Assembly (NCBI RefSeq): GCF_016864015.1
Contig: NZ_CP045067.1
Location: 1,647,001-1,711,000, forward strand
Reading direction: 5' to 3'
DNA length: 64,000 nucleotides
From: Lacinutrix sp. WUR7
GTDB taxonomy: Bacteria > Bacteroidota > Bacteroidia > Flavobacteriales > Flavobacteriaceae
Shown: positions 54,467-64,000 of the stretch, piece by piece
How the letters are laid out: every line of letters starts with the position of its first letter
Position numbering within the stretch: the stretch's first letter is position 1
Position numbers and translations under genes: made by a program
The notes under the pieces: generated by a model
The model's input: the letters and a program-made list of their open reading frames with translations, nothing else
Databases searched by the model: none
What the model was told of the DNA's origin: nothing

Positions 54467-55759
54467 ATGAAACAGGTGATTCACCGTAAATTAAGTGCAA
54501 CTATTCTTCGTTTAAGCTTAATTATCTTACTAACGTTTTCCATGGCGCTTTCTGCTCAAGAAGGTGATCCAGCAAAGGGTAAATCTTTATTTAATGCAAA
54601 TTGTGCTGCTTGTCATAAGTTAGACAAGAAAATGACCGGGCCAGCTTTACGTAATGTAGAGCAACGTTTGTCAGATGATGAAGGTTTAGATAAAGCATGG
54701 CTTGCTGCATGGATTCGTAATAGTTCAGGAGTAATTAAGTCTGGAGATGCATACGCAAACAAGATTTACAATGAGTTTGGAGGAGCTGCAATGACTGCCT
54801 TCCCTCAATTGTCAGATGAAGATATTGATAATGTTTTAGCATATACTGCTGAAGAAGCAAAAGCGCCAGCGCAAGGAGCATCTACGCAAGTAGGAATGAC
54901 TCCAGCTTCAGGAAGTGGAGATACTGTTTCTAATAAGTTAATTCTAGGAGCCCTAGCTGTATTGTTTGGTCTTTTAGCATTAGCATTAGTTTTAGTAAAT
55001 AAAACGCTTCGCAGATTTGCCGATGCTAAAGGAGTAGATGTTTCAAGCGATAAAAGTGTGCCTTTATGGAAAGCTTTTGCTCAAAATCAATTCTTAGTAT
55101 TGGTTACTGCTATTTTCTTTTTATTAGCTAGTGGCTATTTTGTTTATGGTTTTTTTATGCAAGTAGGTGTAGATCAAGGATACCAACCAGTACAACCAAT
55201 ACATTTTTCACATAAAATTCATGCTGGAGATAACGGTATCGATTGTAAATACTGTCACTCTTCTGCAAGAGTTAGTAAAACATCAGGAATACCTTCTTTA
55301 AATGTTTGTATGAACTGTCATAAATCGGTTTATGAATATACTGGAGAAACATCTGCAGAATATACTAAAGAGTTTTACGATGGAGAAATCCAGAAATTAT
55401 ATGCAGCAGCAGGTTGGAATGATGCAGATCAAAAATATTCAGGAAATCCGCAACCAGTAAAATGGATACGTATTCATAATTTACCTGATTTCGCATACTT
55501 TAATCACTCACAACACGTAACGGTTGCAGGGTTAGAATGTCAAACATGTCATGGTCCTGTTGAAGAAATGGAAATTGTTAGCCAATTTGCTCCTCTAACA
55601 ATGGGTTGGTGTATTAACTGTCACAGAGAAACTAATGTGAAAGTAAAAGACAATGCATACTATACAAAAATTCACGAAGAATTATCTAAGAAATATGGTG
55701 TTGAGCAGTTAACTGCAGCGCAAATGGGTGGATTAGAATGTGGTAAATGTCACTACTAA
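54467..55759 (+). CDS. actA: Alternative Complex III multiheme cytochrome c subunit (ActA-like)
   Basis: The open frame begins at 54422, but ATG 54467 places a good signal peptide (RLSLIILLTFSMALSAQ) at the start; 430 residues. Six heme motifs are present: CAACH in an N-terminal class I cytochrome c domain, then, after two membrane segments, CKYCH, CMNCH, CQTCH, CINCH and CGKCH in the pentaheme domain. The N-terminal monoheme plus pentaheme fusion is found in Bacteroidetes ActA. It accepts electrons from ActB and passes them to downstream cytochromes. First gene of the act operon. Confidence 0.92.
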   Translation: MKQVIHRKLSATILRLSLIILLTFSMALSAQEGDPAKGKSLFNANCAACHKLDKKMTGPALRNVEQRLSDDEGLDKAWLAAWIRNSSGVIKSGDAYANKIYNEFGGAAMTAFPQLSDEDIDNVLAYTAEEAKAPAQGASTQVGMTPASGSGDTVSNKLILGALAVLFGLLALALVLVNKTLRRFADAKGVDVSSDKSVPLWKAFAQNQFLVLVTAIFFLLASGYFVYGFFMQVGVDQGYQPVQPIHFSHKIHAGDNGIDCKYCHSSARVSKTSGIPSLNVCMNCHKSVYEYTGETSAEYTKEFYDGEIQKLYAAAGWNDADQKYSGNPQPVKWIRIHNLPDFAYFNHSQHVTVAGLECQTCHGPVEEMEIVSQFAPLTMGWCINCHRETNVKVKDNAYYTKIHEELSKKYGVEQLTAAQMGGLECGKCHY

Positions 55760-55852
55760 AACAACGTTTTAGTATTTCCGCGAAAGCGGTAGTCTCCCTA
55801 AAAAGAGATTTTATTTAAAAATAATTAATAAGAAGTAATTCAATTATATAAT

Positions 55853-58800
55853 ATGTCATCAAACAAGAAATACTGGAAAAGTGTTGAGGAGCTAAACGAA
55901 AATAGCTCTATTGTTGAGACGCTAAAACAAAACGAATTTGTTGAAGAAATTCCTACAGACGAATTTTTAGGAGATAAAGACACTTTAGAGTCTTCTTCAA
56001 CTACACGTCGTGATTTCTTAAAATATGTTGGTTTTAGTACAGCAGCAGCATCTCTTGCTGCCTGTGAAGGACCAGTTATTAAATCGATTCCTTATGTAGT
56101 GCAACCAGAAGAAATTATTCCTGGAGTAGCAAACTACTATGCAACTACCATTGCAAATGGATTTGATTTTGCATCTGTTTTAGTTAAAACTCGCGAAGGT
56201 CGTCCTATTAAAATCGAAAACAATACCATGGCTCCTTCTAATGGAAGTGCTAATGCTAGAGTGAATGCTTCGGTTTTAGGATTGTATGATAGTTTAAGAG
56301 TTCAAGGTCCAATGCAAGGCGAAAACGCTATTTCATGGACAGAACTTGATAACACAATGATGCAGAAACTAGAAGCTGTTAAAGGTTCTGGTAAAGACAT
56401 TGTTTTATTAACACAAACTTTTGCTAGTCCATCAACTTCAAAATTAATTTCAGAGTTTACATCAAAGTATGGTAATGTTCGTCATGTAGTTTATGATGCT
56501 ATTTCAGAATCTGCTGCATTAGATGCTTACCAAGCGAAGTACGGTGAACGTGCTTTAGCAAATTATGATTTCTCTAAAGCAATGACCATAGTTTCTGTTG
56601 GTGCTGACTTTTTAGGAGATTGGCAAGGTGGAGGTTTTGATTCTGGATATGCGAAGAACAAAATTCCAACACATGGAAAAATGTCTCGCCATATTCAAAT
56701 AGAGTCTAATATGTCTTTATCTGGAGCAAATGCAGATAAACGTATTCCTTTAACACCAAGTTTACAAAAAGTAGCGTTAGCTAAACTATATTCTTATGTG
56801 GTTGGTGGTTCTGTTTCAGGAACGTTACCAGAAGCAACGGATAAAGCAATTCGTCAAGCAGCTTCTCAGCTTAAAAAAGCAGGAAGAAACGGAGTTGTTG
56901 TAACTGGTTTACAAGATGTAGATGCGCAAACAGTAGTTTTAGAAATAAACGAAGCTTTAAACTCTAAAGCCTTCGATACTACTTCGCCAATACAAACAAG
57001 ACAAGGAAATGATAAAGCAGTAAATGCTTTAGTTGCTGATATGAAAGCAGGTAAAGTTGGTGCTTTAATTATGAGTGGAGTAAATCCATTATATACCTTA
57101 CCAAATGCTTCAGATTTTGCTGAAGGATTAAATAATAAAGATTTAGTTTCTGTTTGTTTTTCAATGAAAGCAGATGAAACAGCTACAGCTGCAACATATA
57201 TTGCGGCAGCACCTCATTATTTAGAATCTTGGGGAGATGTAGAAATGAAAAAAGGACAATTCGCTTTAATGCAACCAACAATTCGTCCATTGTTTGATAC
57301 AAGACAATTTCAAGACACTTTATTAAAGTGGACGGGAAGTGAAGTATCATTTCATGATTATATTAAACAAAATTGGAAGTCTAGTGTCGTAAGTGGCGGT
57401 TCTTTTAACAAAGCATTACATGATGGTGTTTTTGTAACTGGATCTACTCTAGGAGGAGCAAATGGTGCTTCATCTAATACTGTGCATAGTACTTCTACAG
57501 AATTAAACGATAAAAAAGATAGAACTTGGGTTGGTGGTGTCATTCATGATGCTGCTGTTGGAGTTGGAATAAAAGAAGAAGATAAAGATACATATACAAC
57601 TACTACATCTTCTACTACAACATCAAACGGTGGTTCTGTAGCCGGAATATCTGCTAAATCTGGTGGTGATGCAGCAAGAGCTTTAGTAGCTTCAGCGAAA
57701 ACATCTCCATTAGAGTTAACCTTATATTCTAAAACAGGAATGGGAGATGGTCAACAAGCCAATAACCCATGGTTACAAGAATTTCCAGATCCTATTACAA
57801 GAACAACTTGGGATAACTACTTAACAATGTCTGCTAAAGATGCCGAGAAATTTGGTGTTAGAAACTGGCATGTTGCAACAGGTGGTTTAAACTCTAGTTT
57901 AGTAGAATTAACCGTTAATGGTATTACAGAAGTTCTTCCAGTAATTATTCAACCAGGTCAAGCTGTTGGATCTTTAGGAATGTCTTTTGGTTTTGGACGT
58001 AAAAACGGATTAAAAGAAGAAATGCAAACGGGTAAGAATGCATTCCCTTTTTACCAAGACTTTAATACAGTGCAAAATGATGTATCTGTAAAACTTGTAC
58101 CTGGTGAGCATGAATTTGCTTGTGTTCAATTACACAACACATTAATGGGTCGTGGAGATATTATAAAGGAAACAACTTTAGAAGTATTTAATACGAAAGA
58201 TAAAAAACATTGGAATGCAATTCCTGTAGTTTCATATAATCACGATGAAATTCCAGTAACCTCAAAAGATGCAGATCTTTGGGATGAGTTTGATCGTTCT
58301 ATCGGACATCACTTTAACTTATCTATTGATTTAAATGCTTGTACAGGTTGTGGAGCATGTGTTATTGCATGTCATGCAGAAAACAATGTGCCTGTTGTAG
58401 GTAAAGAAGAAATAAGACGTAGTCGTGATATGCACTGGTTGCGTATTGATAGATATTATTCTTCAGAAACTACTTTTGCAGGAGATAACGAAAAGAAAGA
58501 TAATATATCTGGATTAAGTAGTTCATTAAGTGAATTTGGTGAATTGGAGCATGCGTCAGATAATCCTCAGGTAGCTTTTCAACCAGTAATGTGTCAACAT
58601 TGTAATCACGCACCTTGTGAAACTGTTTGTCCAGTTGCTGCAACATCGCATGGTCGTCAAGGTCAAAATCACATGGCATATAACCGTTGTGTAGGTACAA
58701 GATATTGTGCAAACAACTGTCCGTATAAAGTGCGTCGTTTTAACTGGTTCCTATATAATGGGAATGATGAGTTTGACTACCACATGAATGATGATTTAGG

Positions 58801-59116
58801 ACGTATGGTATTAAACCCAGATGTTGTTGTTCGTTCTCGTGGTGTGATGGAAAAATGTTCTATGTGTATTCAAAAAACACAAAAAACCATTTTAGACGCA
58901 AAACGTGATGGACGTGAGATTAAAGATGGTGAATTCCAAACCGCTTGTTCAGCTGCATGTAGTAGTGGAGCAATGGTATTTGGAGATATCAACGATAAAG
59001 AATCTAAAGTTGCAGAACTTTTAGAAGATAACCGTATGTATCACTTATTAGAGAGTGTTGGAACTAAGCCTAACGTGCAGTACCATACTAAAGTGAGAAA
59101 TACAACCGAAGCATAA
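55853..59116 (+). CDS. actB: Alternative Complex III iron-sulfur/molybdopterin-fold subunit (ActB)
   Basis: The 1087-residue protein has an internal Tat-type signal TTRRDFLKYVG (51-60) followed by a possible lipobox (LAAC, Cys71). Residues 80-790 have the molybdopterin oxidoreductase fold without cofactor ligands visible, as in other ActB proteins. The C-terminal part (about 820-1060) is a ferredoxin-like domain with CTGCGACVIAC, CQHCNHAPC, CVGTRYCANNC and CSMC motifs for several Fe-S clusters. It is the catalytic core of quinol:cytochrome c oxidation together with ActC. A Ser/Thr-rich patch (about 580-595) is low complexity. Confidence 0.95.
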   Translation: MSSNKKYWKSVEELNENSSIVETLKQNEFVEEIPTDEFLGDKDTLESSSTTRRDFLKYVGFSTAAASLAACEGPVIKSIPYVVQPEEIIPGVANYYATTIANGFDFASVLVKTREGRPIKIENNTMAPSNGSANARVNASVLGLYDSLRVQGPMQGENAISWTELDNTMMQKLEAVKGSGKDIVLLTQTFASPSTSKLISEFTSKYGNVRHVVYDAISESAALDAYQAKYGERALANYDFSKAMTIVSVGADFLGDWQGGGFDSGYAKNKIPTHGKMSRHIQIESNMSLSGANADKRIPLTPSLQKVALAKLYSYVVGGSVSGTLPEATDKAIRQAASQLKKAGRNGVVVTGLQDVDAQTVVLEINEALNSKAFDTTSPIQTRQGNDKAVNALVADMKAGKVGALIMSGVNPLYTLPNASDFAEGLNNKDLVSVCFSMKADETATAATYIAAAPHYLESWGDVEMKKGQFALMQPTIRPLFDTRQFQDTLLKWTGSEVSFHDYIKQNWKSSVVSGGSFNKALHDGVFVTGSTLGGANGASSNTVHSTSTELNDKKDRTWVGGVIHDAAVGVGIKEEDKDTYTTTTSSTTTSNGGSVAGISAKSGGDAARALVASAKTSPLELTLYSKTGMGDGQQANNPWLQEFPDPITRTTWDNYLTMSAKDAEKFGVRNWHVATGGLNSSLVELTVNGITEVLPVIIQPGQAVGSLGMSFGFGRKNGLKEEMQTGKNAFPFYQDFNTVQNDVSVKLVPGEHEFACVQLHNTLMGRGDIIKETTLEVFNTKDKKHWNAIPVVSYNHDEIPVTSKDADLWDEFDRSIGHHFNLSIDLNACTGCGACVIACHAENNVPVVGKEEIRRSRDMHWLRIDRYYSSETTFAGDNEKKDNISGLSSSLSEFGELEHASDNPQVAFQPVMCQHCNHAPCETVCPVAATSHGRQGQNHMAYNRCVGTRYCANNCPYKVRRFNWFLYNGNDEFDYHMNDDLGRMVLNPDVVVRSRGVMEKCSMCIQKTQKTILDAKRDGREIKDGEFQTACSAACSSGAMVFGDINDKESKVAELLEDNRMYHLLESVGTKPNVQYHTKVRNTTEA

Positions 59117-59146
59117 AAATTAATTAAGAATCAATTATAAAGCATT

Positions 59147-60892
59147 ATGGCGTCTCATTACGAAGCACCTATTAGAAGACCTTTAGTTACAGGTGAAAAA
59201 TCATACCACGATGTTACTGTGGATGTGGCAAGACCTATAGAAGGTACAGCAAATAAGCAATGGTGGATAGTATTTTCTATTGCATTAGTCGCTTTTCTAT
59301 GGGGAATTGGATGTATACTTTACACCGTATCTACAGGTATTGGAACTTGGGGTCTAAACAAGACCGTTGGTTGGGCTTGGGATATTACTAACTTTGTTTG
59401 GTGGGTAGGTATCGGTCACGCAGGAACACTTATTTCTGCAGTACTTCTACTTTTCCGTCAAAAATGGAGAATGGCAATTAACCGTTCTGCAGAAGCAATG
59501 ACAATTTTCTCAGTAGTTCAAGCAGGTTTATTTCCAATTATACACATGGGAAGACCATGGTTAGGATATTGGGTATTACCAATACCAAATCAATTTGGAT
59601 CTCTTTGGGTAAACTTTAACTCCCCATTACTTTGGGATGTATTTGCGATTTCTACGTATTTATCGGTATCATTAGTTTTCTGGTGGACAGGTTTATTACC
59701 AGATTTCGCAATGATTAGAGATAGAGCAACAAGACCTTTTCAAAAGAAAATATATGCCTTATTAAGTTTTGGTTGGTCTGGACGTGCTAAAGATTGGCAA
59801 CGTTTTGAAGAAGTATCTTTAGTACTTGCTGGTTTAGCAACTCCTTTAGTACTTTCTGTACACACGATTGTATCTTTTGATTTCGCAACATCTGTTATTC
59901 CAGGTTGGCATACTACCATATTCCCTCCTTACTTTGTTGCAGGTGCAGTATTCTCAGGATTTGCAATGGTAAATACACTTCTTATTATTATGAGAAAAGT
60001 GTGTAACCTTGAAGATTATATTACAGTACAACACATCGAGTTAATGAACATTGTAATTATGATTACGGGTTCTATAGTTGGTGTAGCATATATCACAGAG
60101 TTATTTATTGCTTGGTATTCTGGTGTAGAATATGAACAATTCGCATTCTTAAATAGAGCAACAGGACCTTACTGGTGGGCATATTGGTCAATGATGACAT
60201 GTAATGTTATTTCTCCGCAGTTCATGTGGTTTAAAAAATTAAGAACAAGTATTATGTTCTCATTCTTTATATCTATTGTGGTAAACATAGGTATGTGGTT
60301 CGAACGTTTCGTAATTATTGTAACATCATTACATAGAGATTACTTACCATCATCATGGACAATGTTCTCTCCTACATTTGTAGATATAGGAATATTTATT
60401 GGTACCATAGGGTTCTTCTTTGTATTATTCTTATTATACTCTAGAACTTTTCCAGTAATTGCACAAGCAGAGGTTAAGACCATTTTAAAATCTTCTGGTG
60501 AACGTTATAAGAAAATTAGAGAAAGAGGAGATAGCCTAGTTGGAACAGGAGCAGATTCTAGAACATCTGAAAAACCAGTTACAGCTTCTAAACCTAAAGC
60601 GGATAAAGTAACAGCGGCTCCTAAGGAAGATACTTCTAATAGAGTAACAAACCTTTTAGGAACTATAGGAACTTTTGATCCCAATACACAAACAGCAGAT
60701 AATCTTAAAAAGATTAATGGTGTTGGACCAAAAATGGAAGAAGTATTAAATAGCATTGGTATTTATACTTTCTTACAAGTAAGTAAGATGACTAAAAATG
60801 AATACGACTTGTTAGATTCTATTACAGAATCATTCCCAGGAAGAGCAGAACGTGACGATTGGGCAGGACAAGCTAAACAACTAATAAACTAA
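59147..60892 (+). CDS. actC: Alternative Complex III NrfD-like quinol subunit with C-terminal HhH extension (ActC)
   Basis: The 581-residue protein has residues 35-445 forming the NrfD/PsrC fold with about nine or ten membrane helices (for example WWVGIGHAGTLISAVLLLFR). After a charged linker (465-510) comes an unusual soluble tail (515-581) with LKKINGVGPKMEEVLNSIG, a helix-hairpin-helix motif as found in DNA- or ribosome-associated proteins. Typical ActC proteins end near 450-480. The quinol is oxidised at this subunit. The tail may bind another protein or membrane lipid. Confidence 0.93.
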   Translation: MASHYEAPIRRPLVTGEKSYHDVTVDVARPIEGTANKQWWIVFSIALVAFLWGIGCILYTVSTGIGTWGLNKTVGWAWDITNFVWWVGIGHAGTLISAVLLLFRQKWRMAINRSAEAMTIFSVVQAGLFPIIHMGRPWLGYWVLPIPNQFGSLWVNFNSPLLWDVFAISTYLSVSLVFWWTGLLPDFAMIRDRATRPFQKKIYALLSFGWSGRAKDWQRFEEVSLVLAGLATPLVLSVHTIVSFDFATSVIPGWHTTIFPPYFVAGAVFSGFAMVNTLLIIMRKVCNLEDYITVQHIELMNIVIMITGSIVGVAYITELFIAWYSGVEYEQFAFLNRATGPYWWAYWSMMTCNVISPQFMWFKKLRTSIMFSFFISIVVNIGMWFERFVIIVTSLHRDYLPSSWTMFSPTFVDIGIFIGTIGFFFVLFLLYSRTFPVIAQAEVKTILKSSGERYKKIRERGDSLVGTGADSRTSEKPVTASKPKADKVTAAPKEDTSNRVTNLLGTIGTFDPNTQTADNLKKINGVGPKMEEVLNSIGIYTFLQVSKMTKNEYDLLDSITESFPGRAERDDWAGQAKQLIN

Positions 60893-60901
60893 AAGTAGCA
60901 T

Positions 60902-61438
60902 ATGGAAGCTTCAAAAGTAATTCACGCTATTTATACAGACGACGATGTGTTAATGAATGCTGTTAAGGCCGTAAAAGCCGAAAAGTATCACATTGAAGAA
61001 ATATATACCCCTTTTCCAGTTCACGGACTAGACAAGGCAATGGGATTAGCTCCAACAAGAATAGCAATTGCATCCTTTATGTATGGATGTGTTGGTTTAG
61101 CAGTAGCAACCTTAATGATGAATTTCATTATGATTGAAGACTGGCCACAAAATATTGGTGGTAAACCTAGTTTTAGTTATATCGAGAACATGCCGGCATT
61201 TGTGCCAATTATGTTTGAGTTAACGGTATTCTTTGCTGCACACTTAATGGTTATTACATTTTATTTACGTAGTAGAATGTGGCCCTTTAAAAAAGCAGAA
61301 AATCCAGATCCTAGAACAACAGATGATCATTTTTTAATGGAAATTGCTGTTCATGGTAATGAAAATGAACTAACAACACTGTTAAACAAAACAGGTGCTG
61401 TAGAAGTAAATATTATTGATAAAGAAGATGAACATTAA
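60902..61438 (+). CDS. actD: Alternative Complex III subunit ActD (DUF3341)
   Basis: The 178-residue protein has an N-terminal cytosolic domain (1-55, IEEIYTPFPVHGLD), two membrane segments (about 55-80 and 97-122) and a charged C-terminal tail. The DUF3341 family forms the ActD subunit that packs against ActC. It starts 10 nt after actC and is followed by actE with only 1 nt between stop and start. Confidence 0.94.
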   Translation: MEASKVIHAIYTDDDVLMNAVKAVKAEKYHIEEIYTPFPVHGLDKAMGLAPTRIAIASFMYGCVGLAVATLMMNFIMIEDWPQNIGGKPSFSYIENMPAFVPIMFELTVFFAAHLMVITFYLRSRMWPFKKAENPDPRTTDDHFLMEIAVHGNENELTTLLNKTGAVEVNIIDKEDEH

Positions 61439-61439
61439 T

Positions 61440-61997
61440 ATGAAGCATTTAATAAAAATATTTGTATTCGTACTTGTAGTAAGTTCAATAGTATCTTGTA
61501 AAAAAGATTCGAGACCTAACTATCAATTCATGCCTAACATGTATGAACCTGTACCTTATGAGGCGTATGGCGAGTCTACTGCATTTGCAAATGGAGTAGA
61601 AGCACAATTACCAGTAGAAGGAACTATACCAAGAGGATTTACTCCTTTTGAAATAGCAAATACTACAGCAGGTTACGAAGAAGCTAAAGCAAATTTAGTA
61701 AGTCCATTGGCAGCTGGTCAATATGACGAAGATAAGGCGAAAGACTTATACAATATTTATTGTGGTATTTGCCATGGTAATAAAGGTAACGGACAAGGAA
61801 ACTTAGTGAAACGTGAAAAAATACTAGGTATACCAAGTTATGACGATGCAGGAAGAGCTATTAATGCAGGAAGTATTTACCATACTATTTATTATGGTAA
61901 AAATGCAATGGGTTCTTACGCAAACCAACTTAACGAAGAAGAACGTTGGCAAGTAGTTGCTTATGTTTTAACGTTGAAAGCTGATTTAGAAAAATAA
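61440..61997 (+). CDS. actE: Alternative Complex III cytochrome c lipoprotein (ActE)
   Basis: The 185-residue protein uses ATG 61440 (the open frame reaches 61416 inside actD). It has a lipoprotein signal with lipobox IVSC (Cys at about 21) and one class I cytochrome c domain with CGICHG (about 108-113) and an axial Met candidate in KNAMGSYA. It carries electrons from ActA toward the oxidase and is tethered to the membrane by its lipid. Confidence 0.93.
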   Translation: MKHLIKIFVFVLVVSSIVSCKKDSRPNYQFMPNMYEPVPYEAYGESTAFANGVEAQLPVEGTIPRGFTPFEIANTTAGYEEAKANLVSPLAAGQYDEDKAKDLYNIYCGICHGNKGNGQGNLVKREKILGIPSYDDAGRAINAGSIYHTIYYGKNAMGSYANQLNEEERWQVVAYVLTLKADLEK

Positions 61998-62022
61998 GAT
62001 TAGATAAAGTTTATATATAGAT

Positions 62023-63402
62023 ATGTACACATTCTCAAATAAATTAAAGACATTTTCTTTCGCACTAATGATTTTAGGGTTATTAGGAGTTGGATATGGT
62101 TTTATGACATCTCATAAATCCTTTGAAGACGTGGAAGCCATATTAGCGGAAGAAGCACATCATGGAGGTGGTCATGGCGAAGAAGCTGCACATGCTGCAG
62201 TAACAGAAAACGCACATGATACACATGCAACAGAAAATGCACATGCAGAGGATTCGCATGGAACGGAAGCTGGTGCACATGTAGACGAACACAAAAAACA
62301 TGTAGAACATGTACAACATCAAATTGCAAATAGACCTTGGGCTGCATTATATGTAGCGGCATTCTTCTTTATGATGATTGCACTTGGAGTTTTAGCTTTT
62401 TATGCAGTACAATGGGCTTCCCAATCTGGTTGGTCTCCTGTTTTATTTAGAGTAATGGAAGGTATCACAGCATATTTACTTCCTGGTGCTTTAATAGTTA
62501 TAGGTGTTGCAGCAGCATCCCACTTTATTGGTCACAACAATATATTTGTTTGGATGGATCCTGAAGTAGTTGCACATGATAAATTAATACAAGGAAAATC
62601 TAGCTGGTTAAATATTGGCTGGTTTATTGTTAGAGGTTTAGTCTTTACAGGTGGTTGGGTTTTATATAGACAATTTTCTCGTAAATTCTCTATTGCTCAG
62701 GATAATGCAACAGATGACAAAAACTTTAAAAAGACTTTCCGTATTTCAGCAGCATTCTTAGTGTTCTTTTTATACACTGAATCAATGATGTCTTGGGATT
62801 GGATTATGAGTGTGGATCCACACTGGTTCTCTACCTTATTTGGATGGTATGTATTAGCAGGAATGATGGTTTGCGGTATTACTGTAATTGCATTTATTTC
62901 ACTATACTTAAAATCTAGAGGGTATTTAGAACTAGTAAATGATAGTCATTTACATGATTTAGCTAAATATATGTTTGGGTTTAGTATTTTCTGGGCTTAC
63001 TTATGGTTCTCACAATTCATGTTAATTTGGTATGCTAATATTCCTGAAGAAGTAACATACTTTGTAACTAGAATTGAAGATTATAGATTACCATTCTTTG
63101 GAATGTTAGTACTTAATTTAGTATTCCCATTCTTAGTATTAATGAATAGTGATTATAAACGTATTCCTTGGTTTGTAGTTATGGCAGGTATTGTAATCTT
63201 AATAGGGCACTATGTAGATGTTTTCAATATGATTATGCCAGCAACAGTAGGAGATAGATGGTTTATAGGAATTCCTGAAATAAGCGCAGTATTTTTATTC
63301 GCAGGATTATTCATATATGTAGTATTTAATGCTTTAACAAAAGCACCGTTATTAGCAAAACGTAATCCTTTTGTAAAAGAAAGTGAACATTTCCATTATT
63401 AA
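62023..63402 (+). CDS. actF: Alternative Complex III second NrfD-like subunit (ActF)
   Basis: The 459-residue protein has about ten membrane helices and the second NrfD-like fold of the complex. Between helix 1 and helix 2 (residues 40-100) is a His/Glu/Ala-rich insertion with many HGGGHGEE and HATENAHA-type repeats, likely on the periplasmic side and able to bind metals. It partners ActC in the membrane. It ends 29 nt before coxB. Confidence 0.93.
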   Translation: MYTFSNKLKTFSFALMILGLLGVGYGFMTSHKSFEDVEAILAEEAHHGGGHGEEAAHAAVTENAHDTHATENAHAEDSHGTEAGAHVDEHKKHVEHVQHQIANRPWAALYVAAFFFMMIALGVLAFYAVQWASQSGWSPVLFRVMEGITAYLLPGALIVIGVAAASHFIGHNNIFVWMDPEVVAHDKLIQGKSSWLNIGWFIVRGLVFTGGWVLYRQFSRKFSIAQDNATDDKNFKKTFRISAAFLVFFLYTESMMSWDWIMSVDPHWFSTLFGWYVLAGMMVCGITVIAFISLYLKSRGYLELVNDSHLHDLAKYMFGFSIFWAYLWFSQFMLIWYANIPEEVTYFVTRIEDYRLPFFGMLVLNLVFPFLVLMNSDYKRIPWFVVMAGIVILIGHYVDVFNMIMPATVGDRWFIGIPEISAVFLFAGLFIYVVFNALTKAPLLAKRNPFVKESEHFHY

Positions 63403-63431
63403 TAAGATATAAATAAAGACGATAGACAACA

Positions 63432-64000
63432 ATGACTGCTTTATTAACAATTTTAGTTTTAGTATTTATAGCAATTGCCATTTGGCAGATGGTTAAAATA
63501 TTTGATTTAGCTCAAGTAGGTACATCAAATAGCCAAGTTGCAACAGATAAAGATAATACCTTAAACGGTTATTTAATGATAGGTTTCTTAGCCTTCATTT
63601 ATTTAATAACTATTTGGAGTGTTGTAGAATTAGGTGATTTACCTTTAATGTCTAATTCGGCATCAGCACATGGTCCTGAAGTAGATAATTTAATGATTAT
63701 CTCCATGGCACTTATTTTTATAGTGCAAACCATTACACAATTTCTTTTACATTATTTCGCTTTTAAATACAAAGGAGAAAAAGGTAAGAAAGCATTATTC
63801 TTTGCAGACAATAACACATTAGAGTTTATCTGGACAATCATTCCAGTTATTGTATTAGCAGGTTTAATAATCTACGGATTGTTCACTTGGTCAGATATAA
63901 TGAATGTAAATGAAGATGATGATCCTTTAGTAGTTGAATTATATGCACAACAGTTTAACTGGAAAGCTAGATATGGTGGAGCAGATAATACTTTAGGAAA
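63432..64000 (+). CDS. coxB: Cytochrome c oxidase subunit II, N-terminal part (runs off right edge)
   Basis: ATG 63432 opens 189 codons to the window edge. An N-terminal hydrophobic segment, then two membrane helices with the subunit II signatures LEFIWTIIPVIVL and VELYAQQFNWKARY, where the cupredoxin domain starts, are clear. The CuA-binding part is beyond the edge, so its intactness cannot be judged. It continues the act operon, as in Bacteroidetes where Alternative Complex III and an oxidase are encoded together. Confidence 0.93.
   Translation, partial: MTALLTILVLVFIAIAIWQMVKIFDLAQVGTSNSQVATDKDNTLNGYLMIGFLAFIYLITIWSVVELGDLPLMSNSASAHGPEVDNLMIISMALIFIVQTITQFLLHYFAFKYKGEKGKKALFFADNNTLEFIWTIIPVIVLAGLIIYGLFTWSDIMNVNEDDDPLVVELYAQQFNWKARYGGADNTLG

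Noticed and set aside
58470-58712. 80-codon open frame opposite actB
   Set aside because: Lies fully within the conserved Fe-S coding region; no family features.
62102-62362. His/Leu-rich open frame opposite actF
   Set aside because: It is the antisense shadow of the His-rich insertion.

Overview
The window comes from an AT-rich genome of the Bacteroidetes, most likely a flavobacterium (family Flavobacteriaceae). Support for this: a secreted protein with a type IX secretion C-terminal sorting domain, a complete Alternative Complex III gene set leading into a cytochrome oxidase subunit II gene, a DUF2723 membrane protein, and promoters of the form TTTG-N19-TAnnTTTG upstream of tRNA-Gln and rimP. 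No genus can be named from the sequence alone.

Layout. (1) 1-12843 is a surface-glycan or lipid locus. It has three radical SAM proteins with B12-binding-type N-terminal domains, two class I methyltransferases, a Wzx-like flippase, a GT87-like and a GT2 glycosyltransferase, an NKWYS/sulfotransferase-like protein, a lipoprotein with one c-type heme motif, a nucleotidyltransferase and a partial SGNH protein. Six of these genes (12843 down to 6472) overlap or nearly touch and form one operon. (2) 13193-20037 holds a methyltransferase, a TPR-adenylate cyclase, an HD hydrolase, a YitT protein and a TspO-like protein. Two decayed copies of the methyltransferase 3' end lie around the TspO-like gene. 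(3) 20228-25074 is an accessory island: a HigB-like/HigA-ImmA toxin-antitoxin pair, then a tightly packed four-gene minus-strand operon encoding a thymidylate-synthase-like protein with an Asn-to-Asp change in the pyrimidine-recognition motif, a UDG-fold-like protein, an aGPT-PPlase clade 3-like protein and an Mrr-type nuclease. This is the best candidate in the window for an undescribed system, possibly nucleotide or DNA base modification plus restriction. (4) 25218-36066 holds polA, then a cyanophycin module (isoaspartyl peptidase, cyanophycinase, cyanophycin synthetase) interrupted by a 1.5 kb array of about 110-bp palindromic repeats surrounding a GIY-YIG gene, then an aldehyde dehydrogenase.

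(5) 36131-45942 holds a five-repeat T9SS surface protein, a sugar MFS transporter, a metallophosphoesterase, a thioredoxin-fold protein without the CxxC, a polysaccharide deacetylase and the DUF2723 protein. (6) 46166-46892 is tRNA-Gln followed by tandem 109-bp repeats that each carry the tRNA tail and its terminator. (7) 46946-52873 holds a universal stress protein and the rimP-nusA-infB operon, whose leader contains a terminator-like hairpin. (8) 53158-53820 is a T9SS-protein pseudogene. (9) 53855-64000 holds a SPOR protein and the respiratory operon actABCDEF followed by coxB, which runs off the right edge.

The respiratory operon oxidises quinol and passes electrons to the oxidase. The cyanophycin genes make and degrade the Asp-Arg storage polymer. 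The left locus appears to build and export a methylated glycan or lipid. Functions of the rSAM operon and of the island are inferred, not shown.
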